A stretch of DNA of 64,000 nt, taken from Manis javanica (lineage: Eukaryota > Chordata > Mammalia > Pholidota > Manidae). The position numbers were made by a program, and so were the translations under genes. The DNA is taken from positions 3,335,001 through 3,399,000 of the forward strand of contig NC_133162.1 of NCBI RefSeq assembly GCF_040802235.1. The letters are read 5' to 3'. The notes beneath the pieces were generated by a model. The model saw only the letters and a program-made list of their open reading frames with translations, was not told where the DNA came from and ran no database searches. Each line of letters opens with the position of its first letter. The first letter of the stretch is position 1. This document shows positions 24,690 through 37,400 of this stretch, in pieces.

Positions 24690-24948
24690 TACATGAGCTC
24701 ATCGTGGTTATGTGCTCATAAGGGTCCCGGATCTGGGTCTGCATGCTGGTCGTGGTGCTTCCTAACGGAAAGGCTGTGGGCAAGCTGCTCAGTCTTGCTG
24801 TGCCCTCACTTCTTTGTGGAAAATGGTGCAATAATAATACCTGCCTCAGAGGATTGTTTGGGGTTTAAATGAGTCAGTGCAAGTTAAGCACTCTGAATAA
24901 TGTGTGGCACCTAGAGTGTCCTCATAAGATGTTAGCTATTGTTGTTCT
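24690..24948 (+). mobile_element. MIR SINE, sense
   Basis: 'gtgggcaagctgctcagtc' then 'tgtgccctcacttctttgtg', 'gaaaatggtgcaataataat', 'acctgcctcagaggattgtt' and 'aaatgagtcagtgcaagtta' follow MIR in order, ending in 'gtgtggcacctagagtgtc'. It is a nearly full-length MIR, head to head with the antisense MIR just upstream. Confidence 0.9.
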
Positions 24949-25104
24949 TTTAGGGGTGATTCTTCCTATAAACTGTTATGCCAGCCAGTGACTTAGGGTA
25001 AGGTTGCTATAGAATCATTTGTTGAAGTTGGACAAAGCCAAGTTCACATCAAATTTCAAATAAAACAAAATAAGAAAGGGAATGAAGCCAATGGACAAAT
25101 GTAT
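24949..25104. other. Unassigned spacer between MIRs
   Basis: Nothing is recognised. An A-rich stretch lies at 25045-25090. Confidence 0.4.
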
Positions 25105-25265
25105 ATCATAATAATCTTCTTTTTACTTAACACGGTTCTCACAACCACCTCAAAAAGACATTGGGGCAGTAATTACATGATTTATTTTTTTTGTTAAAAT
25201 TGGGGAAACTCAAACTCAGAGAGCAAAAGTGACTTGACCAGGGTTATGTAACTATTAGGCAGGAG
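25105..25265 (-). mobile_element. MIR SINE, antisense
   Basis: 'acacggttctcacaaccacc' then 'attggggaaactcaaactca', 'gagagcaaaagtgacttgac' and 'cagggttatgtaactattag' match reverse-complement MIR ('aatcctcacaacaac', 'gaggaaactgaggcacagag', 'aagtaacttgcccaaggtca'). Confidence 0.85.
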
Positions 25266-25303
25266 ACGCAGATATGCTTCCAGATCTGATGCTTATGCTT
25301 CAG

Positions 25304-25533
25304 CATCCATCTATCCATCCATCCATCCATCCATCCATCCATCCATCCATCCATCCATCCATCCATCATCCATCCGTCCATCCATCCATCCATCATCCAT
25401 CCATCCATCATCCATCCATCCATTCATCCATCATCCATTCACCCATCCTTCACCCATCTATCTATCTATCCATCCATCCATATCTATCCATCCTTCTTTC
25501 CTTCCTTTCATCCATCCATTCATCATTTATTAC
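25304..25533. repeat. (ATCC)n tetranucleotide microsatellite
   Basis: About 230 bases consist mostly of CATC/ATCC units. The middle is interrupted by single-base deletions (catcatcc) and by ATCT and TTCC variants toward the right end. On the + strand it encodes a Ile-His-Pro-Ser string that is purely repeat-derived. It starts about 40 bases after the antisense MIR. Confidence 0.97.
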
Positions 25534-26762
25534 TCAGAGTCTAAGAAGAGATGCAGGGACCAAATACTTTAAAAATAAATGTGGAAATGAACAAATTTAT
25601 AGAATCTTGACTCAGGGGATTCTTCCTTATAGGATTATAATGGCATGATTAGGTTTTCTTTTCCTGGAATCATCTTTATCTTTAATTTGTCTGTGACCAT
25701 AGCTGCTCCCAGATATTTTTCTTGTACTTGTTTTGGAAACATGAACATTAAGGTAATACTGTAAGGCCTTGGTTGACCACTGATGGTGTGAAATGGATTT
25801 TAGCGTGTAAATAATTTTTAAAATATGGTAATAGTCATACGTATTGTCACGAATTTGGGAAAACAATGCATACTGAGCATATCTAACCGGTGTGGTTTTG
25901 ACAACGTCACTTGGGATGAGGCGAAGCAGGGAGCCCCCTACAGAAGCCATGTGTGGGTCTCAGCCCTCTGACAGCACAGATGCAGAGTCAGACATGACAC
26001 CACCACCCTGAGGCGCACACAGGGAAACCCCAGACGGGTGTGGGGCTGGGCAGGAGAGCCTACAAAGCTGGTGAAGTTTTGTCAGGTGAGGGGAGACCTG
26101 GCGAGACAGACAGCTCCTCTGTAACACGATGCTTCTTGGCTGTGGCTTGAAAGGTCCCCATTCTGTGTTTCAAGAGCTTTCTGGATGAAATCTCCAAACT
26201 GTGAGATAGTGTGCATGATTACAGCCTGCTCTGCAAATGAGCATATCCTGCAGACATGTTAGCTCATTCCAACAGCAAGCATTCACCCAGAGAAGGCAGC
26301 CTGGCATCCTCCGTGAGGGCCATGCTGCAGGCCGGGGGCAGGGTCCCTGCCGGCGCCCCGAGCAGGATTCTTTTCCTGGGTTAGATGACCTGGCCATTAA
26401 CTCATCTGAAGACCTCACTGGAAATGTTTGGAACATGATGAAACATACTTGAGAGACTTGATAAAAGGTATTCGTGAGTGTTTTCCCCGCCCTGCCGGGA
26501 GTGGCGGGTGGACCAGGAACGAGCTCTCAGCACCTCCAGGATGTGGCAGGGGCTGCATTCCGCAGGTCAGGCTCTGGGGCTTGGGTCTCAAACCCAAAGT
26601 GCCTCATCATTTTGATGAGAATGGATTCTTAGTGTCCGATGTTGCCAAGGTGACATTAAATATTTCTGAGAATGGAAAGATGTGAATTGTTTTCCCTGGT
26701 GTTTATATTTGGACTGAAAACCAGAATCATTTTGAAGTCAGAAATGAAATGCATCTTAAAAG
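25534..26762. other. Unassigned DNA
   Basis: I recognise no gene or repeat family. Short frames on both strands at 26170-26690 overlap one another in a GC-richer patch and have no motif. Confidence 0.4.
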
Positions 26763-26936
26763 CAGGGGTTCTTAAAGTGGGGTCCCCAGGCCGGCAGTAG
26801 CCACACCTGAGGACTTAGAAATGCAGATTCTCAACCTTGTCTCAGACTCACCAAGTCAGGAGCTCTGGCAGGGCGATGTCGGTGGCCTCTGTTCCCACAA
26901 GCCCTCGGGGTGCCATTGCACCCTCGAGAACCCCTG
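26763..26936 (-). mobile_element. MER5A-type hAT (Charlie group) non-autonomous DNA transposon
   Basis: The element has terminal inverted repeats: 'caggggttct' at the left end and 'agaacccctg' at the right end (CAGTGGTTCT/AGAACCACTG in the family). Inside are 'aaagtggggtccccaggcc', 'ttagaaatgcagattctcaa' and 'agtcaggagctctggcag'. These match the reverse complement of MER5A. At 174 bp it is close to the full family length of about 190 bp. The 8-bp target duplication is no longer visible. It has no coding capacity. Confidence 0.88.
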
Positions 26937-27664
26937 GGAAGCCGAATGGCCCTTCAATCATGGCTGACCATACAGAAGACCATTCTCCTCCCTGAGGTGC
27001 TTATTTTCCAGTGCAACTTTTAGGGAAATTAATTAGATTTATCATTGTCTATATTTCATTTAAAATTTTTAATGTTTTAAAATGTTCTCACACTGTTTTA
27101 TTTTGATCACGTTCATTTTACAAATGCCTTCTATTTGTGACGAGTGATCACTAGTGTTCCGTTAGTAGTAGTGATAGTTAAGAAAAAATGAATATTTTAA
27201 AGAAGAAAAGGGTCGGCTGGGTCAGGTTATATTGGTACAGTTGGTACTGTTTGTGTCCTCTTTTAAATATTTTCTGTAGTGAGTTTTTATTACCTCTGTC
27301 ATCAGAAAACAATATGCATCTAAACAGAAGTAAATCAATAGACTTTAGAATGTGCTGGGTGGGGCGCGCGGACACAGGAGGGGCGGAGGGCTCGCGGGAA
27401 GCAGATGTTCCTCTTGTTTTTCCATTTTTGCAATTGGTGTTTGACTGAACCACTAACGGCATTTTAGCATAAAAAGCATAATGTGTGAGTCCAGAGCTCT
27501 GTGCTCACCCAGCAACACCGCGCTGGAGGTGGGCATTCTCAAGGCTACGTGGAGAGAGAGGATTTTTAAAAATGTCATTTATTCCCTCCAAACCTATATC
27601 CAGTAGGATTCTTAGAGTGTTGGCTTACGGTGCTGTGAGTCCTGATGAGTGCCCGGCTCAGGTG
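26937..27664. other. Unassigned DNA
   Basis: AT-rich 27000-27330 and then a GC-richer stretch at 27340-27400 ('ggggcgcgcggacacagg'). No family or gene is recognised. Confidence 0.4.
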
Positions 27665-28490
27665 CCACCATGATCAAGGTACAGATCTGTCGGTCACCCG
27701 ACCCCTCCCACGGCCTGTGCGCTGCAGCGTCTTAGCAAATCGCTTCCATCCACCAGCCCCTGGCCGTCACTGTCCCGCTCTTGGTGCCTGTAGTTTTGCC
27801 TCCTCCAAAAAGCCATATAAACGGAACTTTACCCAGTGTGGCCTTCGGGCTGGCTCCTTTCCGGGCACTTGGAATGCATCTGTGGTTTTGCATGTGTCTG
27901 TAGCTGGTTTCTCTTTCTCATACGGAGGAACCACAGTTTGTTTTCCTGTTGGATGGTTTCCAGTTTTTCGCAATTATAAACAAAATTGCTGTAAGTGGTC
28001 AGGGTACAGATTTTTTTGTGTGAACCTGTTTTCATGTTTCTTTGGTAAGAACCTAGGCTGGGATCGCTGGGTTCTACTGTGAGTGTACATCTGACTGTAT
28101 CAGAAACTGCCCACTTCTCTTCCAAGCGGCTGTCCTGTTCCGTGTTCCCAGTAGCAGTGGGCAAGGATTCCAGTTGCTCCTTGCTCTTGTCAGTACGTGG
28201 TGTTATCAGTATTTTTTATTTTGTGCATTCTAGTAGCTGTACAGCGATTTTATTTTGCATTTCCTTAATAGCTAATGATGCTGTATCTCTTCATGGGCTG
28301 ATTGCCATTGTATACCTTCTTTGGTGAGGTATCTGTTCAAGATTTTGCTCATTTTTATTGAGTTGCTTGTTTCCTTACGGTTGGGTTTTGAGAGTTCTTT
28401 GTATATTCTGGGTATAAGTACTTAATCAGATATATGATAGGCAAATATTTCCTCAAGTTGGTGGTGTGTCTTCTCATTCTCTTAAGCTCG
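27665..28490 (-). mobile_element. Old L1 (L1M) 3' region, antisense
   Basis: Long collinear agreement with antisense L1M: 'aaccacagtttgttttcctg', 'tggtttccagtttttcgcaa', 'gaacctaggctgggatcgct', 'aggattccagttgctccttg', 'tttgcatttccttaatagct', 'aatgatgctgtatctcttca', 'gagttctttgtatattctgg' and 'taatcagatatatgat'. Those stretches correspond to the end of ORF2 and the 3' UTR. About 825 bp is kept. The frames inside it (145 and 111 residues) are shadows. Confidence 0.88.
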
Positions 28491-29394
28491 AGTGGAGTCG
28501 GATATTTGAGGCCCTTGCATATTTGGGAAGAAAGGAAGACTGGCCAGATGAGGAGAAGCTGCCCATTTGTGCAGCACTTGCCGTAGCCGGGGGCTCAGCT
28601 TGCTTTTAGCCGACCCTCGGGGGCAGGCAGAGGAGGGGGAATCTTACAGTGAGAAAGGGGAGGCCTCAGGTGCGCCTGACAGAGGCCATGCCCGGGGAAG
28701 CTGGGGCAGCTCCCAGGAGCAGAGCATCCTGTGTGTTCACCTGGGAGCTCTGTGGTGTCTCTGCTCGGTCCTGAGTTGGGAGCAGGAGCAGAGAGGCAGG
28801 GGGCGGGCAGCTATGGCCATGTCCTGACCATCCGGGGCTGGTGGTGGCAGAGGCTGTGGTTTGACTACCTGCAACTTGTGTGTGCCAGGCACCCGCTGCC
28901 ATCCAGGCAAGTGTCCTGTGTGCAGCCAGATGCTCTCTCTCTCACCTTTGTCCACTGGGCTGTGACAGCCTGTGACTGCAGTCGCTCAGTGTCTGGCTGG
29001 GGAAAGGGGACTCTGGCAGCTGGCGATCAATATTGCAGGAGTGGCTGCCTTTTTGCATTTGAAATGGCATCCTTCAGTGGCAGGGACCCTCCGTGTCGGA
29101 GCGGGTCCTTGGGAAGAGAGGCCACCAGCCACCAGCAGGAAGTCTGGTGGCAAACGAGGCTTTCTGAGGGGCCGCAGGGCAGAGCAGAAAGGCCTGTCCC
29201 GGGCCTTTTTCCTTCTGCCCCGCCAAGGTCATTTTGGCTGCCCGTCTTCCTTCTGTGCATCACTTCTTCAGGGAGCATTTGGGGTGTCTGGGCAGATTAC
29301 CTGTAGCGGAAATGATTGGAAGCCTGATATTCACGTGGTTCTTAGGGAAGTACTTCCGGAGTGTAAGAGTTTGTTACCTTGCAAATTACAAATT
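28491..29394. other. Unassigned GC-rich DNA
   Basis: The stretch is GC-rich and holds several overlapping frames on both strands (for example 28731-29306 +, 191 residues). None has a recognisable domain. Overlap on both strands is what GC-rich, stop-poor noncoding DNA produces. Confidence 0.4.
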
Positions 29395-29600
29395 CGCCTT
29401 GTCTATTTCCCCCAACTTTTTATTCTAAAAAGTTTTAAATGTTAAGAAAAGTTAAAAAAACTAATATGACAAATCTCCCTAACATACCCAGATACCCAGA
29501 TTCACCACATTTGTTAGCTCATTTGAAAGGTAGTCCCTCCGTCCCTAAAACTTTCCTGTGTCCCCTAAGATCAAGAAGGGCTTTTTTCAAGGAACCTTCC
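29395..29600 (-). mobile_element. Probable old L1 (L1M) 3' UTR fragment, antisense
   Basis: 'cagatacccagattcaccac' then 'atttgttagctcatttgaaa' and 'tgtcccctaagatcaagaag' resemble the start of the same antisense L1M segment seen at 57585-58865 ('cccatatactatttacccag' and 'tttcctaagaacaacaagg' there). It is short and diverged. Confidence 0.5.
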
Positions 29601-30440
29601 CTGGTCTCTACTCACATCTCAAATAAGCATCATTTTCCTCGTAGCTGATGAACACTTGGCATTTGGTTCATGAATATTGGTGGAGCTGCGACTGACGCCT
29701 CCAGGAGCAGGGCACTCAGCATGGCGAGAACATTCACAGAAAGCCAAGTCCAGAAGCCCTGCTTTGGTCTTGAAGGTCTTGGGTGCTGGGGTTCCTTTGA
29801 TACTGTTCCTTTAGGCTGAGGAGAACAAGCAGGCACCCTTCCTCATGTGCCCCCTTTCCAGCTCGAGCCCATGCTGCAGGGCCCCCACATTTACAGGCAC
29901 AGAGCGTCTGTCTATGTAACTTCCTAAAACCGTTTTTTGAAGGAGGGAAATCTAATGACCACTCTAACGCTGATGTCTATTTAACGCTGGGTCGGGCAGG
30001 CCGCCTGTGCATCTTCCGAGGCAGCCCTTCCAAATGGACTTTCCCAGGAAGGCAGCATCTCCCCTCCTGGCTCGTTCTGAGGAGACCCTAAGCTGCTTGG
30101 ACCACAATAAGTGGTTACTTAATGGGGAACAGATACCTCACCAAATCCCTCTCTGTGTAGGTCTGTGTCTGTCTCGGACTCTGTGTCTTAGGCTCTCGGA
30201 AGTTCCGTTAATCTATTCCGATTGACTCACCGTTGTTTGGGGAACCAAGCCAGGATCTGGGGCAGGAGAGTCTCATTTCATTCTCAGGCAGTGGCCGCTC
30301 CCTGCTGAGCTCCTCCATGGGACCTGCCTCACTTAGGCCTCCTCTCCCAGAAGGGGATGATGGTGGATAGAAGCAGGCAGGGTGTGAAGATTCAGGACAT
30401 GTCACCCTAAGCTGCTTGCAAACAGCAGGTATGCTATTCA

Positions 30441-30462
30441 TGGTGGTGGTGGTGGTGGTGGT
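30441..30462. repeat. (TGG)n trinucleotide run
   Basis: Seven uninterrupted TGG units plus one base. They encode a Thr string in an antisense frame, which is not evidence for a gene. Confidence 0.95.
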
Positions 30463-30816
30463 ATGAATATTCCCAGGCTTGCCGAGACTGTTCATTTACT
30501 GTGCACTTTAAAAGAGGATCTGTGGTTTGGGGGAGGAAACAGATGATTCAAGTGAAGAAACCCCACCCCCAGAAGACAGACCCCTGCAACTCCACCCTCC
30601 ATCGGCTCCCGACTTGCTATCTCCCCACTGGTAATGTGACTGCCTGGTTTACCCCACTGGACAGTGGCCACTGTATTTCCTGGAGTCTAAAGCGATTAAA
30701 CTGCATTCCCTCAGAGGAAGACTCCCGCTCTGGGACGTCTGGTTCTGCAGGGCATAAGCTGATGTTGTAGGCAAGCTGTTTTGTATGACATAGAAATGCT
30801 ACTGGAAATGCCTCGT

Positions 30817-30829
30817 GGGGGGGGGGGGG
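30817..30829. repeat. Poly(G) run of 13
   Basis: Thirteen G in a row. Such mononucleotide G runs are prone to length errors in sequencing and to real length variation. Confidence 0.95.
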
Positions 30830-33800
30830 TGTGCTGTGGGACTCACCTGCGCTCTCTGTCCTTTGCCAGCTGGCCAGCACCTGGGTCTGAGGAGAGGCCC
30901 ACAGCCCTGTGAATGAACAGCTCTCAAGTGCCGTACCTCAGTCTCCATCCTGCAACCCTCAGCTGTGAGCAGGTGCCCATGCCCACCCAGCATGACTCAG
31001 CTGCCCCCAGCCGGGCGGCCCCACAGGCCCTGGTCAGTGCTGTCCTGGCGGCGTGCAGCCAGCTCCCCCCGCCCCCAGCCTCCTGTGCTCCTGGCTCCCT
31101 AGGCAACCCCTGGCCGCTGGCTTGACACCATGTCCATGCTCCCCGAGGCCTGGCTGCCTTGGGACTGGCCGCCTCTGGCCTTCCCTGGCTGGGAGGAGGT
31201 ATGCATTCGGCACCACTTCTGAACTTCCCTGTGCCTGCCTCAGCGCACCCCCACTGGCAGGACCCAGCAGCCAGGCACCCCGGGACAGAGTGGAGGGAGG
31301 TCATGCCGGCAGGCTAGGCTCCAAGGAAAGGGTCCCTTAGAGGGCCGGGGCGGCAGCCACACAAGCCAGTCCCACCTCATCCCCGGGCCAGAGACCCCCT
31401 CATAATTGAAGAAAAATAAAAGAAGGTGTTCAAGAGCTCAGCACCAATGCCCCCCTTTTTAAATAAATGGCACCTCGCTGCACACCCAGAGGAATGAAAG
31501 CCCTGAGCTCATCGTTGCCCCCCATCAGGGAACGTTGAAGGCAAGAAGGCCCTAGGTGTCCCCTTTCTCACTGCCTGCTCTCCTAGTGGGATGGGGTTGC
31601 TGTTGTCCTCTGTTCTGTGTATGGTTGTCCCTGATTTTCACACGTGAGGTTGCTATCTGGGGCCGGACCGTCCCCTGGCTAACCCAGACTGTGATTTTGG
31701 GCACTGAGCATGTCAGGAGGCCGTAGCTCCTGCTGGCTCGGTGGGACTCAGAGGCGGAAGTGCTCCTGTCCTGTAGTCAGAGCCATCCTGCGGCACGTCA
31801 CACACAGGAACGAAAGCTTTATTCCGACGCTCTGTGCTGATGTACATGCATCTCTTTTCCCGGTAGATCTTCCGTTTGGCTGGATGGCTACTTTGACTGC
31901 CAGATTCAAAAAGAAAAAGCCCATAACATTCACAAATGCACAATCACACCGGTAGTTTTTGCTCAGCCGCATCTAGAAAGTGCCTTAATGTGGGGCCTGG
32001 GGCCTGTCTTTGCTTTTGATTGTGCAAGACTCAGATATGCCTAGATTTTTAGTGCACACAGTCATCCCAATTCAGCGTGTTGAGCAAAGGGGCTGGAATT
32101 TTGGTTAATGACAATCGTGCATCCTAATTTAATTTTTAAAACATTGCATTTTCCCTTTAACAAGAAGATGTGCTGTGTAGGCAATCATGGTGGTGTTATA
32201 AGAACAGTGCCCGTCCTGAGCAGCGGGACCAGTGACCCAACAGTGGCAGCTAAACCTTTTGTTGTTAGGTTAGCCTTTGGACAGCTTCTTTTCCCAACCT
32301 TTTAAATTCTAAATTAGAAAACCCTAAACTACAGTTAGATTTGTTGGGAGCCGGCTGTGGGTCATTCCTGCCTGGGATGCAGTTGCACAGGGACCAGTGA
32401 TCTCCTGGGCTTTGGCGACCTTGTCACAGGGCTGGCCATCTGGTGCGATGTGCATGGGACCTTGGCAGAAAGGTTCCTTTTTGCACGGAGGACTCCCAGG
32501 TTCCCTGGATGCTGGTTTGGGGGGCCTCTGTGACTCACGAGCAGAAGATAGAACCTTCCAGTTTTGGGAAATAGTGGCAAAACTCAATAGTTGATTGCCT
32601 TTGGAGCTGAAAAGTATTTTACCATGCCCTGTTTCTATATTTACATGTGGTTTTAAAATATGCTCCCTAAAATATGTCATTAAATTCTTTTGCTCATAGT
32701 TCAATAAAGCACCAAGTATTTGGGAAGACTCAAACTTCTGGCAAATAAGCTGTTTATCCTCCAGTTTGTTTTTTTTGAGACATTTTAACATGATTTTCTC
32801 AGTACAAAACATGTATTTTAGTCCTAAAGTGATAGGCATGAACTATTTAAAATACTGACTATATCCCTCAGTTAGGTCATTTCAGTGAGCCTATTAAAAG
32901 CAGACAGTGGTCTTCAATGGCACTGAGTATCACGCAGACTTTTTATTTCATCATTCATTTCAAAACCTCACATGAGACCTCACTGTCCCATAATGTGGGA
33001 AAACAGAAGCTCACTGTCCATTTCTTTGTGTGGCACACATAGTTGGCTTTCATGAGTTGATAATGTTCACAATATTTATTATCGTCTTCCACCCTGAGTC
33101 AAGACCAGAGGCCCCCACATCCCCAAGAGCGAAAAGGCACCCCTAAATCAGGCTTCCGCAGTGCCCCCCTGTTGCCCAGTGGGACAGACGCCCATGCTCC
33201 TTCTCCCAACTCTTGTCAATATCATCACTCACAAGGTAACTATAAAATAAATGCAAAATATCTTATTTTGCATCATGAGCTCTCAAGACAGCCCTGCAGG
33301 CTCTGAGTGGCCCATGGCATCTGGGGTGCTCTGCTTGCAGCCTGTTGGGGACCATGTCTCTCTCTCACGCGGGTGCCAGGGCTGCCAGACGGAAGGCACG
33401 TGGGAGGACAACCATCACAGACAGCACCTGACACCCCAGAGCTGTGCCGTAAAGGAACTTCACCTCCAGTGTAGTCTTCTCATTATCCAGCCATAATATT
33501 TGCCACCGACTCCTGGCCAGATTTCCAAGTTTCTCAATACAAATGTGATTTGAGCTGTTTCTGCAGGAAAACTTGAGCCGTAGTCTTGATCTCTTTGCCT
33601 CCTTTGATGCCTCCATGCCTGTGATTGAGAAGGTTTATCCAAGACGCCAGACCCTAGTGACATGCGGATTGTCAGGTGTCAGTTTTCGGATAATCCTCAT
33701 TGTATTTCCTAATAGCTCTTGACTATTTTGGGATTCTTGATAGAGATCATCATTTGTGGCAGATTCTTGTAATGTGTTTGTATTGGAGTCTGGCTTATTA

Positions 33801-34334
33801 ATAACAATCATGACATTGGAAGACTTAGGGTATTATTTTCTTATTAAAATTAAAAAAGATTAGTTAGTACAAATACTATTCTTAAAATTATAAAACATTT
33901 TACCTTTGGTATTTCTTAAGTATTAAAAACAATGATTAATTATTAAAATTATCTAAAGATTTTAAACCTTGGGGCCATTGATCCCTCTTGGGTGTTGGGG
34001 AGACTATACATCATGATCACAGGACAAATACCTATGTGGTAAATGTAAACAACACACAAATGCTGTGAACTTACCTTAGGCAAGGTGGGCGGCTCTGTTT
34101 CCTGAACATAGCAGAGAAAGGACCGAGGACATTCTTCCAGTGCATGAACTTTATGAAAACACCAACTGGTAGGACTTAATGAGGCTTCTATGACATTCAT
34201 GATCAGTATAACATTTCAGATTTGCCAAGCGTATGTGCATAAAGTAGTTTAGTCAGTTTTTCCTTTTAAAGCATGAAACTGTGGGCAGATCTCCTGATAG
34301 CTGGGAAGCATGACCACAGATTTCATGTTTTTAA

Positions 34335-34412
34335 GATCACATTAATCCTCAAGACAGCCTTCTCCAAAGCCGATATCATCACCATTTATAGATAAGGACC
34401 CTCAGGCATGCT
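34335..34412 (-). mobile_element. MIR SINE fragment, antisense
   Basis: 'aagatcacattaatcctcaa' then 'gacagccttctcc' and 'atcaccatttatagataagg' match the reverse complement of the MIR core ('tttaatcctcacaacaaccc', 'cattttacagatgagg'). Confidence 0.65.
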
Positions 34413-37400
34413 GGCGAGTGAGCACAGGGCAGAGAAGGGCCGCATGTTGCCTGCCGACTCCTTGCCTCCAGCGGGATGCCTACCCAGCTTAGGAGTCTGG
34501 AGAGGAAGACGCTGGGAGGGGCGCTGGGTCCTAGAGGAGAAGCTGCGGGGTGCCTGGGCTCCTCCTTCTCCTCCGAGGCCTGAAGGGAGATGAGCAAAGT
34601 GGACTGGATCAGCCGTAAGCAGGCCCCAGCTGCACGCTGACCCTGGCTGTCTGTCCTGCTCAGAGAGCAAACACCCTCCGAGGCTGTGTGTTACCACTAA
34701 AAGTTCATGCAGTTTTGTTTTCCAGCGCACAATGTAATCCTTGTGGTCTTTAGCTTAAGATAATTTTAGATTACAACAGATAAAATTAGAGCTGTTAGAA
34801 AATTCATTGTGCTCACCCACAACCCAGCGCATGTCAGTTCCTTTTGGGACAAGAGTATGCACATCTATTAGCTCCAAATCTGTAATTCTGTAATTCTGCA
34901 TCACAGATTTGATAAAATTCTGCACAGTTTGAAAAGGCTTAAAAAAACCCCAACTTTCTCTTTAACATTATGGGAATGGAGTGGGCACATGGCCAATGTG
35001 TCCAGGGTGGCCTGGCGCTCCTCAGTTCTGGGACGAATGTCGCAAGTCCTGGGGACCCTCAGGTCCCACCATCCCAGGGCGACAGGTCAGCCCGCAGAGG
35101 GTGTCAGGAGGTGCTCCCCCGTGTGCAGGAGGGATGCGATTCTGCTGTGCGGCCGCTACTTCACGGCTGTGCTCTGGGCTCGGGTTGTCCTCGTTTTCCC
35201 AGGGCAGAGGCTCCGGGAGGCTGCTTTGCAAGGCAGGCAGGGGCCTGCGCCGATGAAAGGTTTGGGCCTCATACGATGAATAAATCACTCACTTTTAAGT
35301 TGAATAAATATAGTTCATTCTAGGCAAATCTGCTTCTGTCAGGCTGTCGGGGCCTATGAAAATGTGGGTTGTCGCTCCTCTGTGGGGCTTCAGCTCTTCC
35401 TCTTAACCTTTTGCTAATATTTGACGTTTGGCGTTCACGGATCCGCAGCTCCTTCCTGCGCATGAGGGCTTCTGTTTTTTCTCACGTTCACTGCCTGTCC
35501 TGCTTAAACTATTTTAGCAGCTCTTCTCACTCCTGCCTCACCCCGTGTGAACTTTCTGGACGAAGGAGGAACGGGGATGTCCGAAGTCACCAGATGTCAC
35601 ACCATTTGCAGGACAATTTTCCAAAGGAAGAGGGTGGGGACTCACCCTGCAGGAGGTTTCAATGTCCCATCCCATTGCTTTCTACCCCAATCTCACTTCC
35701 TCCCAAGAAATGAAATCTACTTTCAGTCCATAAACCTGTAAGTGTTTAAAGTTGTTTTTTTTTTTTTTTTTTCTACCAGAGTCTCCCCTGTTTCATTTTC
35801 AGGTACAAGCAGGGAACCAGGCGGCTGGCTGGGTTTTGTTTCCCTTGTATCATCTTCAACTTCCCCAGCGAAACTGGAAGCTGTGCTTAGAGGTAGGAGA
35901 CCATTTGGTGATCTTTTCAGTAAATACAGCAGAAAGGGGGGAAGAAAAGAACAATACCCAGTAGGTCCAACTCCTGAGTCCAAGCAGACAGTTTAACCTG
36001 TGGGTCATTGTATTTGTATTTCACTTATTGGATTGTTAATAGATTTTCTTCATTTGTGCGAGACGTCGCAAATGATGTGCGGAGGCCGGCCGGTTCCTCC
36101 AGCGCTGGGACCGAGGTCCACCTGTAAGGAGAGGGCGTTAAAAGCTGCTGGAGTCGCTGCCTCCTGACAACATCCCAGCTGTAGACTAGCAATCGCAATC
36201 CTCGGGTGGCAGTTTTAATTATCGGCACTGGCGATACCATCAGCAAGTGTGTAATTACGTGTCAGTTTCCTGGCTGTTGGGTATGAAAAGTGGAACCAGC
36301 GAAATGATGATCGAGGAGCAGTACTCTCATATTTAAACAATTCAAAATGTGTAACCGGCAGTGTCATTAAACAGAGAGAGTCTGACCCCAGCTGTCACTT
36401 ACTTTTCCTTATGCAGATCTGTTCATACTGTCTGTCAAAAGAACTCCATGGGCTGAAATGGGACAGAAGAGGTGACATAATTCTTAGAGCAAAGAGGGCT
36501 GCTCTCCTTAACTCCACCGAGGCGTTCTTTTAGCCTAAACAAATACGGCTGCCGAAATTGTAAATAAACCACAGCCATTACAGGAAATTATATAGACTTT
36601 GCTGATGAATACACAAAAGCAGAATATCAAACAGACAGCCCAGTCTTAAAAAAAATGTGAATAAAACCTGCCTGATTCCCATGCACTTAAAGAATAAGGG
36701 CTTCAGTAATTTAGGAGGGTTCATTTTTGGGGAAGAAAATGAAACGAGACTTTCACTTTTAGAATAAATTTTGGGTCCAAGATGCAAAGAAAAGTGGAAC
36801 TCATTTTGAAAACTGCTCATATCAACAATGAGAAATTCAATTGGAAAAAATTTTATTACACAGATTTAAACTTCTGTCTGACTTATGTTGTAAATTGTTA
36901 TGGTCGCAGATGCTTTACATCCAATTGAGAAAACTGAAACATGTATGCTAAATAAATAAAGGTAAAAATAGACCCAAGTGGCTTTCTAAGATGAGTGGGT
37001 TAAGACGTGAGAAATACTCAAATTTCTGCAAACGTAATTACACAGTTCTGCAGCCCACCAATTGCACGCTCCCAGGAGATTGGAGAAATGTTCATTTGCT
37101 CTTAAAAGCCTTCACTTACCTGGCACGCTAAAAAAGAGCTGGGTAGCGAAGGGTTAAGTCTGCATGCACACAAAAATAAATGAAAGGCGCATTTATAAAA
37201 TGAACTGTGGAGGTTAAGTGTGGGGTTAAACTAACACAATGAACTGTGAACACAAAGAAAAATGTTTCTTTAATTTTTAAAATGTTTTCATTTCTCATAA
37301 TAAACTGAACTTGCAGTTGCATACAAACAACATTATTTCATACCCTGAAGACACTGCAATTTAAAGCTTTTGGAACTCAAATTGATTCTAGAAGGAATGT

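Larger units (their letters stand above)
29601..34334. other. Long low-repeat stretch, partly GC-rich
   Basis: I recognise no transposon in about 4.7 kb apart from two small simple repeats listed separately. The stretch 30880-31400 is GC-rich with chance frames on both strands. A 171-residue antisense frame at 32324-32839 is described under findings. No known exon is seen. Confidence 0.4.

Noticed and set aside
25274-25648. 124-residue frame rich in Ile-His-Pro-Ser
   Set aside because: It is a translation of the ATCC microsatellite.
28731-29445. 191- and 157-residue + frames in GC-rich DNA
   Set aside because: They overlap each other and antisense frames, show no domain or splice context, and fit the low stop-codon density of GC-rich DNA.
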